A DNA stretch of 64,000 bases from Fibrobacter sp. UWH6 (GTDB taxonomy: Bacteria > Fibrobacterota > Fibrobacteria > Fibrobacterales > Fibrobacteraceae). Position 1 is the stretch's first letter, and each line of letters opens with the position of its first letter. The DNA lies in contig NZ_FRAX01000008.1 of the NCBI RefSeq assembly GCF_900142465.1, positions 1 through 64,000 on the forward strand, written 5' to 3'. Below the pieces are notes generated by a model. It was not told the DNA's origin. It saw nothing but the letters and a program-made list of their open reading frames with translations, and ran no database searches. This document shows, piece after piece, positions 37,001-44,745 of the stretch. Made by a program: the position numbers and the translations under genes.

Positions 37001-37846
37001 ACCCTTGTCAGCGCCAATGATGTATTCAAAGTACTTGATAGCTGCAGTTTCGTATTCTGCAGTGTTATAGTAAGATTCTGCCAAGTGGTACATGGCAAGT
37101 GCGGCTTCCTTACCGGTCAGGTTGTCGAAGCCAGTCACCTTCTTATAAGCATTGATAGCGTCACGGAACTTACGGTTCATGAAGTGGTATTCCGCAATAC
37201 GGAGCCAAGCCTTCGGAACGAGACCGTTATCCGGGAACTTTTCAACAAGACGCATACGAAGCTTGTAAGCCTTGTCGTCTTCGCCAGAAGCTTCCTGCAC
37301 TGCAGCAGCCTGGTAAATCACGGTCGGGGTCTTGCTTTCGTTGGGATACTTGTCGATGTATTCCAGGAAGTAACCCAAGGACTTCTGGTGGTCGGCCTTG
37401 GGGAGCTGATCGATGTTAGCGCACTTAGCCGGCTTGTTATCGCGGTCTGCGCACCATGCAACATCCTCTTCATACTGGGCATTTTTGTCCAGGAAGAGCT
37501 TTTCTTCCAACTGGAACTGGTAATGACCCAACTGCTGGAGAGCAGAAGCGCAACGGGCATTCTGCTTACCCTTACAGTTATTAACCTGTTTTTCCCACTG
37601 AGCGATAGCCTGACGCATACCGTCTTCATCAAGGCCACCAGAACGGCAAGCCTGAGCTGCCTGGTTCTTAATAACCTTATAGGAACTTGCACACTGTTCG
37701 TAGCCAGAGTTGCCCTTACCAATGGACTTACACTTGGCCATCATCTTTTTTGCTTCGGCGGTCTTTTCCTTACAAGGATCAGATGCTGCAATGGAATTTC
37801 CAGCAAGGGAGCAAATAATTGCTGAAACAAGCAAAAGTTTTTTCAT
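34025..37846 (-). CDS. giant periplasmic TPR-repeat protein
   Basis: A protein of about 1273 residues with a signal peptide (MKKLLLVSAIICSLAGNSIA) and then almost continuous tetratricopeptide-like helical repeats, for example GYLYSACLSYDEAKMVDEAI and EAAYYLGEHEYKK. It ends with a coiled coil (KAEREKLMAELAELKKKL) and an Ala/Gly-rich tail. Such proteins act as periplasmic scaffolds; GltE and related gliding proteins of Myxococcus are TPR proteins, but orthology is not shown. The ATG at 37846 is preferred over a GTG 15 bases earlier. It lies 50 bases after the PorV-like/TPR gene. Confidence 0.82.
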   Translation of the reverse strand: MKKLLLVSAIICSLAGNSIAASDPCKEKTAEAKKMMAKCKSIGKGNSGYEQCASSYKVIKNQAAQACRSGGLDEDGMRQAIAQWEKQVNNCKGKQNARCASALQQLGHYQFQLEEKLFLDKNAQYEEDVAWCADRDNKPAKCANIDQLPKADHQKSLGYFLEYIDKYPNESKTPTVIYQAAAVQEASGEDDKAYKLRMRLVEKFPDNGLVPKAWLRIAEYHFMNRKFRDAINAYKKVTGFDNLTGKEAALAMYHLAESYYNTAEYETAAIKYFEYIIGADKGKYPADLRAEAMDFMAASFSDLEGGGVQEAEAFLKDKKVPFKDSVYYRIGMKNKDHDRNEEAVQSFKRLMSINPDYIDAPLADIAMIEILIIQQKFEEAQKHRYTVVKRYDRNSSWYKKNQKYPESVKNAETAIRGAMLDIPQYHHARAAKLTKEGDLEAGKKQYAEAIKAYEAFLARYKKEPTWDEYKVHINLALVYQEMAQYANAAKMFNWIVDTDTTRYGRRPMGSEALLKKEEAAYNAVLMMDQSRETAKKNKYGDDAVKAYKSEETKAYFAQVDKYMAKFGQYKEAAELAYNASIVHYDAKQFKTAVVVLRDLKQKFPNHQYILLISRMLAQSLLESSQLDDALKEFEWLFVQYTKVKETRNDSMAKEIEKAIAYVLFQMAEQSVKQGQFEKGAQAYLALVKRYPLIDIADKAVFEAAVAYESAKQFTKASETFMMLPKQYASSPLTIKGIVRAGDAYKKEAATKKNDKKYYDQMYRNAAQTYLFITNNFPQDSMAFMAIGSAAQVYDSIADKKSAAVTYEIAYKRYPKDERTPGYLYSACLSYDEAKMVDEAIRCNKDLVRDYPKSSYALDAAFSIPMAYANAKKWDLAAKEYHTFIKLYTEDKEKLIAAYIGAARAYMELKEEDKAIADYDATLKNYDKFGLQIKNADPGVPAEAAYYLGEHEYKKMEPIVLKGKDKEKAKIIKQLVDILQKAMGHYSKSATYASERWTFRATNRMGMLFVTMAAKIREQELNGKKEDERFAERIGIVQQLPSYYEQARPIFQKNIDLARDQGFYNQDVIEAEEGYIEMYYQGCAVFVEVADAFANSPLPDSASIVKEYVEYEGMAKEDAVEAVHEDLEAYREELNTRSEGAKDLAKPQCATGIKASAHYGIDNQWTAKLFELLKSLDENDEALNTKIEKFDPSTLFSDPAYFKTKARIEQISKSEVMTPEEQIATYRDIIKEAKAEREKLMAELAELKKKLSPVPTTTGAGAAAGAADADEAGY

Positions 37847-37896
37847 CGTTCTCTTATCCACCTATGATATCATCATAGAAAAGGGAAGAACCCGGA

Positions 37897-40137
37897 TTAC
37901 TCCAGGTCCTCCAGTTCATCAAGTTCCTGCTGAGCTTCCTGAGATACACCAGCACCCTGACCCATCTTGGTCTTAACGGTTGCCAAAGTAAAGCCAGCAT
38001 CATCAAGAATACGCTTACGGTTGGATTCGAAGCGGTCACTCTGGATTGCTCTCTGGTTGAATGCAGCGTAGTCTTCGATAGCTGCATTAGCCTTATCAAA
38101 GCTGGGCTTGAGAGCTTCACGCTTGCTTTCCACACGGGGAGTGGGCAGCTGGCGAGCGAGGTCAAGAGCCTTAACCTGCACAGAGTCGAAATCATCCTGC
38201 ATAGCTTCGTATGCCTGGCGAGCGCTATCACGGGCAGCCACAGAAACAACCGGCTGTTCAGTGCGCTTTTCAGCCTGTTCGAGAGCCTTGACAGCACCGT
38301 TGTAGTCCTTCTTCATGAAGTGGCAGTAACCAATCACGAGGTAGGCTTCAGAAACCAGGAAGGATTCCGGGAGGTTGCTGACGATCCACTGAGCGGGCTT
38401 CATAGCTTCATTCGGCTTGTTAACCTTGAGGAAGGACCATGCAATGCCGAGCATAGCTTCATCGTACACCGGAGAACCGGGCTGGACCTGACCATACATC
38501 TGAGCAGCAGCACCGATGTCAGCCTTTTCGCCAGAGAAGAACAAGTGGCCGAGCTTCACACGAGCAGCATCCTGCAGGTCGCGTTCAGACTGGTTGGAAA
38601 CGGGCTGTTCGGTAATGTCGCGGAAGCAGTTTTCAGCTTCGTCGAACTTGCCGAGACGGCTGTATGCGATACCCATGGTATAGCGAGCATAGAAGTAGTT
38701 GGCGTTACCCGGAAGAATTGCAGCGAGCAGGTCGACAGATTCCTGATAGAGACCCTGTTCGAACTTGATCTGGCCTGCAACGTAGTCAGCGTCAGCCTTA
38801 ACGTCGCTTTCACCGAACTTCTGAGCAATTGCCTGATACTTAGCCATAGCGTCAGTGTACTTGCCTTCCTTATAGTCGATGTTCATCAACTGGAAGTGGT
38901 ACTTGGCGCGTTGGTCACTCTGCGGATAGCGCTTGATAGCGTCTTCGTACACAGACTTTGCAGCCTTGTGCATACGGAGGTTTTCAAAGGACTTTGCCTT
39001 GTAGAAAGCAGCCTGGTCAACAAGGTGGAATGCGGGGTACTTGGTCTGAACCTTACCGAAAGCATAAGCAGCTTCGAGGAACTGACGGTTCAAGTAGAGA
39101 CGCATTGCTGCACGGTAGTCGTTTTCAGGTTCGATCTTCAAGCGGCGATAACGTTCTTCACCAATCTTTTCTTCGCGGGTGTCACCGAAGCGAGAAGTAA
39201 TCTTCACGGCCCAGATGAAACCACGATTCTTCTTGGCATAGAGGTCATCGTGAGACATTTCCAGATCCAAAGCCAGGTAACGGAAGATGCTAACATCCTT
39301 AACGTTAACGGTGGCACCTGCAACCGGGTAGCCTTCCTTAGTAAAGCGGAGGCGGACACCGAGATGAGAGGACAGGTAATAAGTCAAGGTGAAGCTCATT
39401 TCCGGGTTCACACCGTCACCACCTTCGGTATCGGAGTGGAACACGTCGATGAGGGAAATTTCAGCCTTTGCTTCGAGAGAGCGGTTGAGACCGCGGTAGA
39501 AGAAGGAAAGGTTCAGGTTGCTGGGGATGTTGTAGGCATCATCGCGATCGCCACCGAAGAAACCCGGAGCGACGAAGCTGCCACCATCTTCTTCCATGCT
39601 GATGCCCGGCTGAGCCAGGTTCTGCAGGGCCACACCTACCAAGAGGTAGCCATACTTAGAAGAAGCAAGGGGATTCCAGCTAACACCCACGTCAGCACCG
39701 ACGGTCAAGTGCTTGACATCGTCGAACTGGTTGATGTAAAGAACGGAAACATCGATACCCAGAGCAACACACTGCATCAGGTTGTAAGCATAGCCGAGCA
39801 ACCAGGAGTATTCACCATAGGACTTACCGCCATCAATGGAAGCACCGTTTTCGAAGAAAGACAGGCCCAAAGTGTGCTTGTAATCCATGGGGAAGGTCAA
39901 GCTGACGTATTCCTGAGAAGCTTCACCACTGATGGAGCTGAAGAAAGCTGCGCTGAATTCCAGCTGTTCAGTTTCTGCAATTCCTGCCGGGTTGACGTAC
40001 ATGGCGGTATTGCCACCGAATTCTGCAAACCAGTCATTCTGCTGATACTTATGCGGAGAATAAGTGGCTTCTGCAAACAGAGAAGTGCTGGCTACTGTGA
40101 GTCCGAGGACTGCGGTTTTAATAAAACTAGAACGCAT
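37897..40137 (-). CDS. PorV-like outer-membrane barrel fused to TPR domain
   Basis: A 746-residue protein. After a signal peptide (MRSSFIKTAVLGLTVASTS), residues about 25-330 resemble PorV/PorQ-type barrels: FAEFGGNTAMYVNPAGIAE at the start, then many amphipathic strands (HLGVRLRFTKEGYPVAGATV). Residues about 345-640 are TPRs (AAKSVYEDAIKRYPQSDQRA), followed by a helical tail. PorV proteins shuttle type IX secretion cargo in Bacteroidota; fusion to TPRs is unusual. The ATG at 40137 has AAAGGAG six bases upstream. It lies 11 bases after the OmpA-like gene. Confidence 0.8.
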   Translation of the reverse strand: MRSSFIKTAVLGLTVASTSLFAEATYSPHKYQQNDWFAEFGGNTAMYVNPAGIAETEQLEFSAAFFSSISGEASQEYVSLTFPMDYKHTLGLSFFENGASIDGGKSYGEYSWLLGYAYNLMQCVALGIDVSVLYINQFDDVKHLTVGADVGVSWNPLASSKYGYLLVGVALQNLAQPGISMEEDGGSFVAPGFFGGDRDDAYNIPSNLNLSFFYRGLNRSLEAKAEISLIDVFHSDTEGGDGVNPEMSFTLTYYLSSHLGVRLRFTKEGYPVAGATVNVKDVSIFRYLALDLEMSHDDLYAKKNRGFIWAVKITSRFGDTREEKIGEERYRRLKIEPENDYRAAMRLYLNRQFLEAAYAFGKVQTKYPAFHLVDQAAFYKAKSFENLRMHKAAKSVYEDAIKRYPQSDQRAKYHFQLMNIDYKEGKYTDAMAKYQAIAQKFGESDVKADADYVAGQIKFEQGLYQESVDLLAAILPGNANYFYARYTMGIAYSRLGKFDEAENCFRDITEQPVSNQSERDLQDAARVKLGHLFFSGEKADIGAAAQMYGQVQPGSPVYDEAMLGIAWSFLKVNKPNEAMKPAQWIVSNLPESFLVSEAYLVIGYCHFMKKDYNGAVKALEQAEKRTEQPVVSVAARDSARQAYEAMQDDFDSVQVKALDLARQLPTPRVESKREALKPSFDKANAAIEDYAAFNQRAIQSDRFESNRKRILDDAGFTLATVKTKMGQGAGVSQEAQQELDELEDLE

Positions 40138-40148
40138 CACTTACTCCT

Positions 40149-41666
40149 TTACTTAATATCCGTGCGGATGAACTCGATACGACGGTTCTGAGCACGACCT
40201 TCCGGTGTCTTGTTGGATGCGACAGGCTTGGTGTCACCCATACCGTCGGTGACCATACGGCTTTCGTTAATACCCTTTTCTACAAGGAAGTTCTTAACGG
40301 CGGCAGCGCGATCTGCGGAAAGCTGCTTGTTCTTGTCTTTGTTACCAACGTTATCTGTATGACCGACGATTTCAAACGTTGCTTCGGTGAAGGTTTCCAT
40401 AATGTCGACAACCTTCATCAGAGAGATGTAGGAATCCGGAGTAATCGTAGCCTTACCAGATTCGAAGTTAACACCTTCAAGGACGAACACCTTCTTAGGC
40501 GGCTGGGGAACTTCATCCGGGCAACCATCTTCGTCCTTGTAGCTGTTGAGAGTTTCAGCCTGTTCGGGGCAGAGGTCAACGCCCTTACAGACGTGAGCGA
40601 AGTTGGCCAGCATACCCTTAGCTTCTACCCACGGGTCGCAGAGACCGTCGCGGTCGTTATCTGCATCCGGGCAGCCATCGTCGTCCTGGAAGCCGTCGAA
40701 GTCTTCAGCTTCTTCGGGGCAGTTGTCGAGGCCGGTGCAGACAGAAGCATACTTGTCGGAGAAGCCTTCTTCGGAAACCCACGGATCGCAGAGGCCATCG
40801 CCATCGGTATCCGGATTACGAGTTTCTTCAACGGCTTCTTCTTCCTTCACCAGTTCGGCAGCAGTCAGACCGATGTCCAGCTTGCCCTTACCGCGCTTCA
40901 GCATCGGAGAGGTGGACTGGCAGTAGAAGTTCGGCTTGGAGAGCGAAGGATTCATGAACTTCGGATCCAAGGAAACGTTAGTGCGGTTCACCTTGATGAA
41001 CTGGTTGAACGGATAGTAGTTCTTGTAGATGTTGTTGTATTCCACCTTGGTCTGGCCGGCAGCGGGGTCGGCGAACACACCGTAGTAGTGGTTTTCCATG
41101 AAGATGTTGTTGCGGGCAATCACGTTGGTCGGGCCCTTGAGAGCGAGACCGGAGTAGCCGTTACGGAGCACAACGTTCTGTTCGATATAAGCGTCGAGGG
41201 ACTTAGCACCCCAGGCCAGAATGCCGGACCAGCGGTTGCCGTACACCACGTTATTACGAAGATGCGGGAGGGAAATGAAAGCACCGATACCGGTTGCCTT
41301 GTTATCCATCACGTAGCAGTGATGAATGTAGGGGGCTGCGTTTTCGCACAGAATACCTTCGAGGCCGTTCTTCACAGTGAAGTGAGACATTTCGGCGCCA
41401 GAAGTACCCATGACGGTCGGACCGCGACGGCCACCATCGATGATGGTAGTGAGCGGGTCCTCGCCCTTAAGCACAACGCCCATCACCAAGGTGATGTTTT
41501 CGTTGTAAGTACCGCGTTTGACGAGGATGGTATCCCCGGCATCTGCATTACCGAGTGCGTCTGCAATCTTCTGGTAGTCGCCAGGCACGTTGATATTCTT
41601 TGCCATGGCGGTTCCAGTCAAGAGCATAGCCCCGGCCGTGATCAAGACCAGTTTCTTTAGGGTCAT
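40149..41666 (-). CDS. beta-helix / thrombospondin type 3 / OmpA fusion protein
   Basis: A 505-residue exported protein. After a signal peptide (MTLKKLVLITAGAMLLTG) come a NosD-like right-handed beta-helix (about 25-260, with repeats such as ARNNIFMENHYYGVFADP), calcium-binding TSP3 repeats (about 285-375: DTDGDGLCDPW, DNDRDGLCDPW) and an OmpA-like peptidoglycan-binding domain (about 395-505: IVGHTDNVGNKDKNKQLSAD). It probably links the outer surface to peptidoglycan. It is the first gene of the envelope operon and has a near-consensus promoter. The ATG at 41666 is preferred over an upstream TTG. Confidence 0.88.
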   Translation of the reverse strand: MTLKKLVLITAGAMLLTGTAMAKNINVPGDYQKIADALGNADAGDTILVKRGTYNENITLVMGVVLKGEDPLTTIIDGGRRGPTVMGTSGAEMSHFTVKNGLEGILCENAAPYIHHCYVMDNKATGIGAFISLPHLRNNVVYGNRWSGILAWGAKSLDAYIEQNVVLRNGYSGLALKGPTNVIARNNIFMENHYYGVFADPAAGQTKVEYNNIYKNYYPFNQFIKVNRTNVSLDPKFMNPSLSKPNFYCQSTSPMLKRGKGKLDIGLTAAELVKEEEAVEETRNPDTDGDGLCDPWVSEEGFSDKYASVCTGLDNCPEEAEDFDGFQDDDGCPDADNDRDGLCDPWVEAKGMLANFAHVCKGVDLCPEQAETLNSYKDEDGCPDEVPQPPKKVFVLEGVNFESGKATITPDSYISLMKVVDIMETFTEATFEIVGHTDNVGNKDKNKQLSADRAAAVKNFLVEKGINESRMVTDGMGDTKPVASNKTPEGRAQNRRIEFIRTDIK

Positions 41667-41751
41667 ACTGCTACGTTTCTCCAATCATAGAACACATAAA
41701 ATTCATGCATCTATACTACCCCCAATGGGGCAAGTATAAAATTCAAATGGG

Positions 41752-41780
41752 AATATACCTTCAAAAACGCCATTAGTCAA
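41752..41780 (-). promoter_or_regulatory. promoter of the envelope operon
   Basis: On the minus strand TTGACT (41775-41780), 17 bases, TATATT (41752-41757). This leaves a leader of about 80 bases before the OmpA-fusion gene. Confidence 0.8.
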
Positions 41781-41853
41781 ACGATTTTCGCAAAAATGGG
41801 CAAAATTATCGTAAAAATATTGTGATAGTGGTCGCATTTGAAGTTTTCCCAGG

Positions 41854-42054
41854 TCAATCGTCGGCTTCCGGTTCGTCCTTTTCGCCGTCCTTCTTCGCCC
41901 CCTGGATGGAGACGCGAATCTCTTGGCAGGTTTTCTTTATGTCCTGCAACACTTTACGAGCTCTTGTACCAGCGGACTTATTGCCGCGCTGGAACTTCTC
42001 GTACTCGCGCTTAAAGTTCTCGACTTCCTGTTCAAGATCGTTCACTAAACTCAT
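41854..42054 (-). CDS. histone H1-like (Hc1-type) small DNA-binding protein
   Basis: A 66-residue, mostly helical protein. The core RGNKSAGTRARKVLQDIKK resembles the Hc1-like proteins of Bacteroidota and, more distantly, chlamydial Hc1, with a KKDGEKDEPEADD acidic tail. It may bind DNA non-specifically and compact the nucleoid. A GGAG site lies eight bases before the ATG; upstream in-frame codons would add a hydrophobic stretch with no such site. Confidence 0.75.
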   Translation of the reverse strand: MSLVNDLEQEVENFKREYEKFQRGNKSAGTRARKVLQDIKKTCQEIRVSIQGAKKDGEKDEPEADD

Positions 42055-42178
42055 AAGCAAACTCCAAAAAAAAGATGCTGTAGGGAAAATAATTAAAGTT
42101 TTTTCTAAAAATTCGCCATTTTGTAAAATTAAGTTCACATTAACATAATATTACAATAAAACGAAACCCTTCAACAAC

Positions 42179-42973
42179 TTATAAACCACGTACCAACGTC
42201 CACAAATGATCCAGGGCGGCCTGGCCGCGTTCCCCGACGTTTTCGGAGAAGTCATTGACAAACATCCTGATGTGGGCTTCCATGACAGAATCGTCCTCGA
42301 TCTGAGCCTTTTCGCTGATAAAATCGGTGATGAGCGTATCACGGGAGCGGGCCATTTGCAGACTCTTCCGGATTTCACTTTCAACCAGTTTAACGGTCTC
42401 GGGTCCGAGTTCCCTTCGCGCCAGCGCAATTCCCAGGGGGATCGGGGTTCCAGTTTCCTGTTCCCAGAAGGCACCAAGATCCTGCAACAGGAACAGACCG
42501 TCCCTTTTCCAGGTAAAACGATGTTCGTGGATGACAACGCCCTGAGGAGCCTCCTTGGAGCGCAAGGAACGATAGACTTGGTCGAATAGGGCGTATCGCA
42601 GGTCTGCGGGGACTTTCCGGGTTCGGGAATGCCAGAAACGGAACAGCAAGGCGGCCGTGGTGTCGCAACCGGGCAAGGTTACCGGCAGGGAATCGTCAAA
42701 GGACTCCCCCACTGCGGAAAGGAGCAGAGGTCCGCATCCATAGCCGATAGCGCCGCCACAGCCCAGGCAGACATAATCCTTTTCCACCTTGGGGTAAACC
42801 TGGGCGCTCACCTTGGCCACGTCCAGTTCGCCACGGCGGACCATTTCGTTCAGGGTCTGGACATCGGCAAAATGGACGTCCCAGTCAAAAGGGGAACCTT
42901 CAAGGCCCTTTACCAGGGCTTCGTAAATGTAGGTGTCATTGGGGCAGGAAGAAATTCCGAGAGAAAGTCGCAT
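42179..42973 (-). CDS. mqnD: 1,4-dihydroxy-6-naphthoate synthase
   Basis: MqnD makes 1,4-dihydroxy-6-naphthoate from cyclic de-hypoxanthinyl futalosine in the alternative menaquinone pathway. It is a periplasmic-binding-protein-like fold: LSLGISSCPNDTYIYEAL at the N terminus, ELDVAKVSAQVYPKV, a Gly-rich GCGGAIGYGCGPLL and GIALARRELG are typical. The ATG at 42973 fits the family start and gives 264 residues. The futalosine hydrolase gene lies about 110 bases upstream. Confidence 0.93.
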   Translation of the reverse strand: MRLSLGISSCPNDTYIYEALVKGLEGSPFDWDVHFADVQTLNEMVRRGELDVAKVSAQVYPKVEKDYVCLGCGGAIGYGCGPLLLSAVGESFDDSLPVTLPGCDTTAALLFRFWHSRTRKVPADLRYALFDQVYRSLRSKEAPQGVVIHEHRFTWKRDGLFLLQDLGAFWEQETGTPIPLGIALARRELGPETVKLVESEIRKSLQMARSRDTLITDFISEKAQIEDDSVMEAHIRMFVNDFSENVGERGQAALDHLWTLVRGL

Positions 42974-43081
42974 AAGAGATGAGGGGTGAGAGACGAGATA
43001 CAAGATATGAATTACTAATTAAACAGCTAGCGTTTCCATCCTGCGAACCCCCTTTAGCCGTTTCGCTTCAACCTTTTCGCT

Positions 43082-43771
43082 TTACGCTAAAATGGTTGCG
43101 CGCAGTTTTTCTAGGGCTTCCCTGGATTTCCACTGGCTCTTGTCACGGGATGTGGCAAAGTTGCTAACGGCGCGGATCTGGAAAGCGGGAATCTGGAATT
43201 TTTCGCAGACCGCGAAACAGGCGATGCCTTCCATGGACTCTACGTCGCAATCCAGTTTCTGGGAACGCAAAATGGAGGTACATTCCGTACCGGTGCAGCA
43301 ATTTACGGTTGCGCCTCTGACAGATTTCAGGTTGGAAACAATGTTGCGGATGGATTCCGGAGCCTGTTTGGGAGAAGCGGCGTGACGAGCTTTCGCCCAG
43401 GAACTAAAGGAACCGTCCTGCTCCTCGCAGCCGTAATCGCCCAGCAAGTCTTCGTCGACACGGACCACGTCAAGAAGGTTCAGACAACGGTTCGGATATG
43501 CGCCACAAATACCGACGTTGACTACTGCAGAAACGGCAATATTAGTTTGTCTACACTCAAGGAGGATGCTTGTCAGACCAACAGAAAAATCCAGGGCACC
43601 GACGTCAAGTACGCAGGCGTAGGCACCGCCGGGAAATTCATCGATAGGGATCAGCTTATTGACAGCGTCGGGATATTCTGCGGACGCCTTGGGGAAGACC
43701 GCCGAAAATTCCATAGCTGTCGCAAAGGCAAACAAGGGTACATTTTCAAAGGCGGGCTTTTCCATAATCAC
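43082..43771 (-). CDS. mqnB: futalosine hydrolase
   Basis: A nucleoside phosphorylase-fold hydrolase that removes hypoxanthine from futalosine. VVNVGICGAY (ribose/phosphate region), DVESMEGIACFAVCE (MEG purine-nucleosidase motif) and QIRAVSNFATSRDKSQW are visible. At 229 residues it is of normal size. The GTG start overlaps the kinase stop as GTGA; an ATG six bases later is also possible. The closeness of mqnD supports MqnB over a methylthioadenosine nucleosidase. Confidence 0.87.
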   Translation of the reverse strand: MIMEKPAFENVPLFAFATAMEFSAVFPKASAEYPDAVNKLIPIDEFPGGAYACVLDVGALDFSVGLTSILLECRQTNIAVSAVVNVGICGAYPNRCLNLLDVVRVDEDLLGDYGCEEQDGSFSSWAKARHAASPKQAPESIRNIVSNLKSVRGATVNCCTGTECTSILRSQKLDCDVESMEGIACFAVCEKFQIPAFQIRAVSNFATSRDKSQWKSREALEKLRATILA

Positions 43772-44724
43772 TCCAGTTTTTCTACGGCTTCGGCCAGGGA
43801 CGCCTGCAGTTCCGACACACGTTCCAGCTTAAGATTCCAGGGACGATCCGTTTCGCAACGGGCTGCGGCGACTGCGGTGGCAAGAACCAGACTGTCTTCG
43901 AAAGACATGCCCTGGGTATCTGCGTACAGCCAACCGGCAAAGAAGGAATCACCTGCACCAACGCTGTTCTTGACCTGAATTGTAGGCGGCTGGATCTGGA
44001 CTCCCTGGAACTTTCCTTCTAAAAGTCTGAAGGCTCGTACCGGAGATTCCTCATCCGTAACCACAAGGTTCTTGATCGGCAGACGTTCCAAAACCGCCGT
44101 GGCGGACATCTTCCAGAACTGGGGGCTGGACATGACCAGGGGAATTCCCATTCGTTCGCACAACTTGCAGTATTCCTGCATGTTGATCTTCAGCAGTTCC
44201 ACGCCCTTGGCAAGCCAGGCATCGATGTCTTCTACGGCATCCACAAAAATTTTTTTGCCGGTAAAATCCAGGGAATTGATCTTATTGACATCAAAGCCCT
44301 TGGGGAACGTTCCACAAAGGGCCACACGCTGGGTGGAGTCCCAGTAGTCGTTCAGGTTCTGCAGGAAATCATCATTCTCGGATTCGGTCAGAACGGGAGA
44401 GGGTTCAATCAGCTCCGTAGATTCACCAGCACTGACGATGGTGGTACAGATTCGGGTCGGTTCCTTGATCCACACCGGGGCCTGCTGAACACCGCAAGCG
44501 GAAAGTTCATCAAAGATGTGCGAACCGTTCTGGTCGCCAAGGAAATGCATCAGAAGAGCCGAACCGCCCAGCAGCTGCAGGACGCGACCACAGTTGATGC
44601 CCTTGCCCGAGGCGTATTCCTCTACCTTGGAAATACGATGTACCTCGCCAGGCGTAAACTTGTCCAGGAAGAACAAGCGCTGCCAGGCGGGATTCAAACC
44701 GAGGATGAGAATTTCTTGAGCCAT
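43768..44724 (-). CDS. PfkB-family sugar kinase (1-phosphofructokinase-like)
   Basis: A 318-residue ribokinase-fold enzyme. The N terminus ILGLNPAWQRLFFLDKFTPG, EYASGKGINCGRVLQLLG and the catalytic signature NSVGAGDSFFAGWLY are visible. The 1-phosphofructokinase/tagatose-6-phosphate kinase subgroup fits best (ASGKGIN); the true substrate cannot be read from the sequence. The ATG at 44724 has AAGGG eight bases upstream. It sits between tyrS and mqnB on the same strand. Confidence 0.85.
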   Translation of the reverse strand: MAQEILILGLNPAWQRLFFLDKFTPGEVHRISKVEEYASGKGINCGRVLQLLGGSALLMHFLGDQNGSHIFDELSACGVQQAPVWIKEPTRICTTIVSAGESTELIEPSPVLTESENDDFLQNLNDYWDSTQRVALCGTFPKGFDVNKINSLDFTGKKIFVDAVEDIDAWLAKGVELLKINMQEYCKLCERMGIPLVMSSPQFWKMSATAVLERLPIKNLVVTDEESPVRAFRLLEGKFQGVQIQPPTIQVKNSVGAGDSFFAGWLYADTQGMSFEDSLVLATAVAAARCETDRPWNLKLERVSELQASLAEAVEKLE

Positions 44725-44745
44725 ACCCAAACCCTTAAAACACCC

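Noticed and set aside
34013-37825. A 1270-codon open frame on the plus strand opposite the giant TPR gene
   Set aside because: It mirrors the TPR gene, has no ribosome-binding site, and its translation is a Val/Leu/Ser-rich antisense product without domains. The minus strand gives a signal peptide and TPRs.
38320-40191. A 623-codon open frame opposite the PorV-like/TPR gene
   Set aside because: Antisense shadow; the opposite strand has a signal peptide, ribosome-binding site and repeats.
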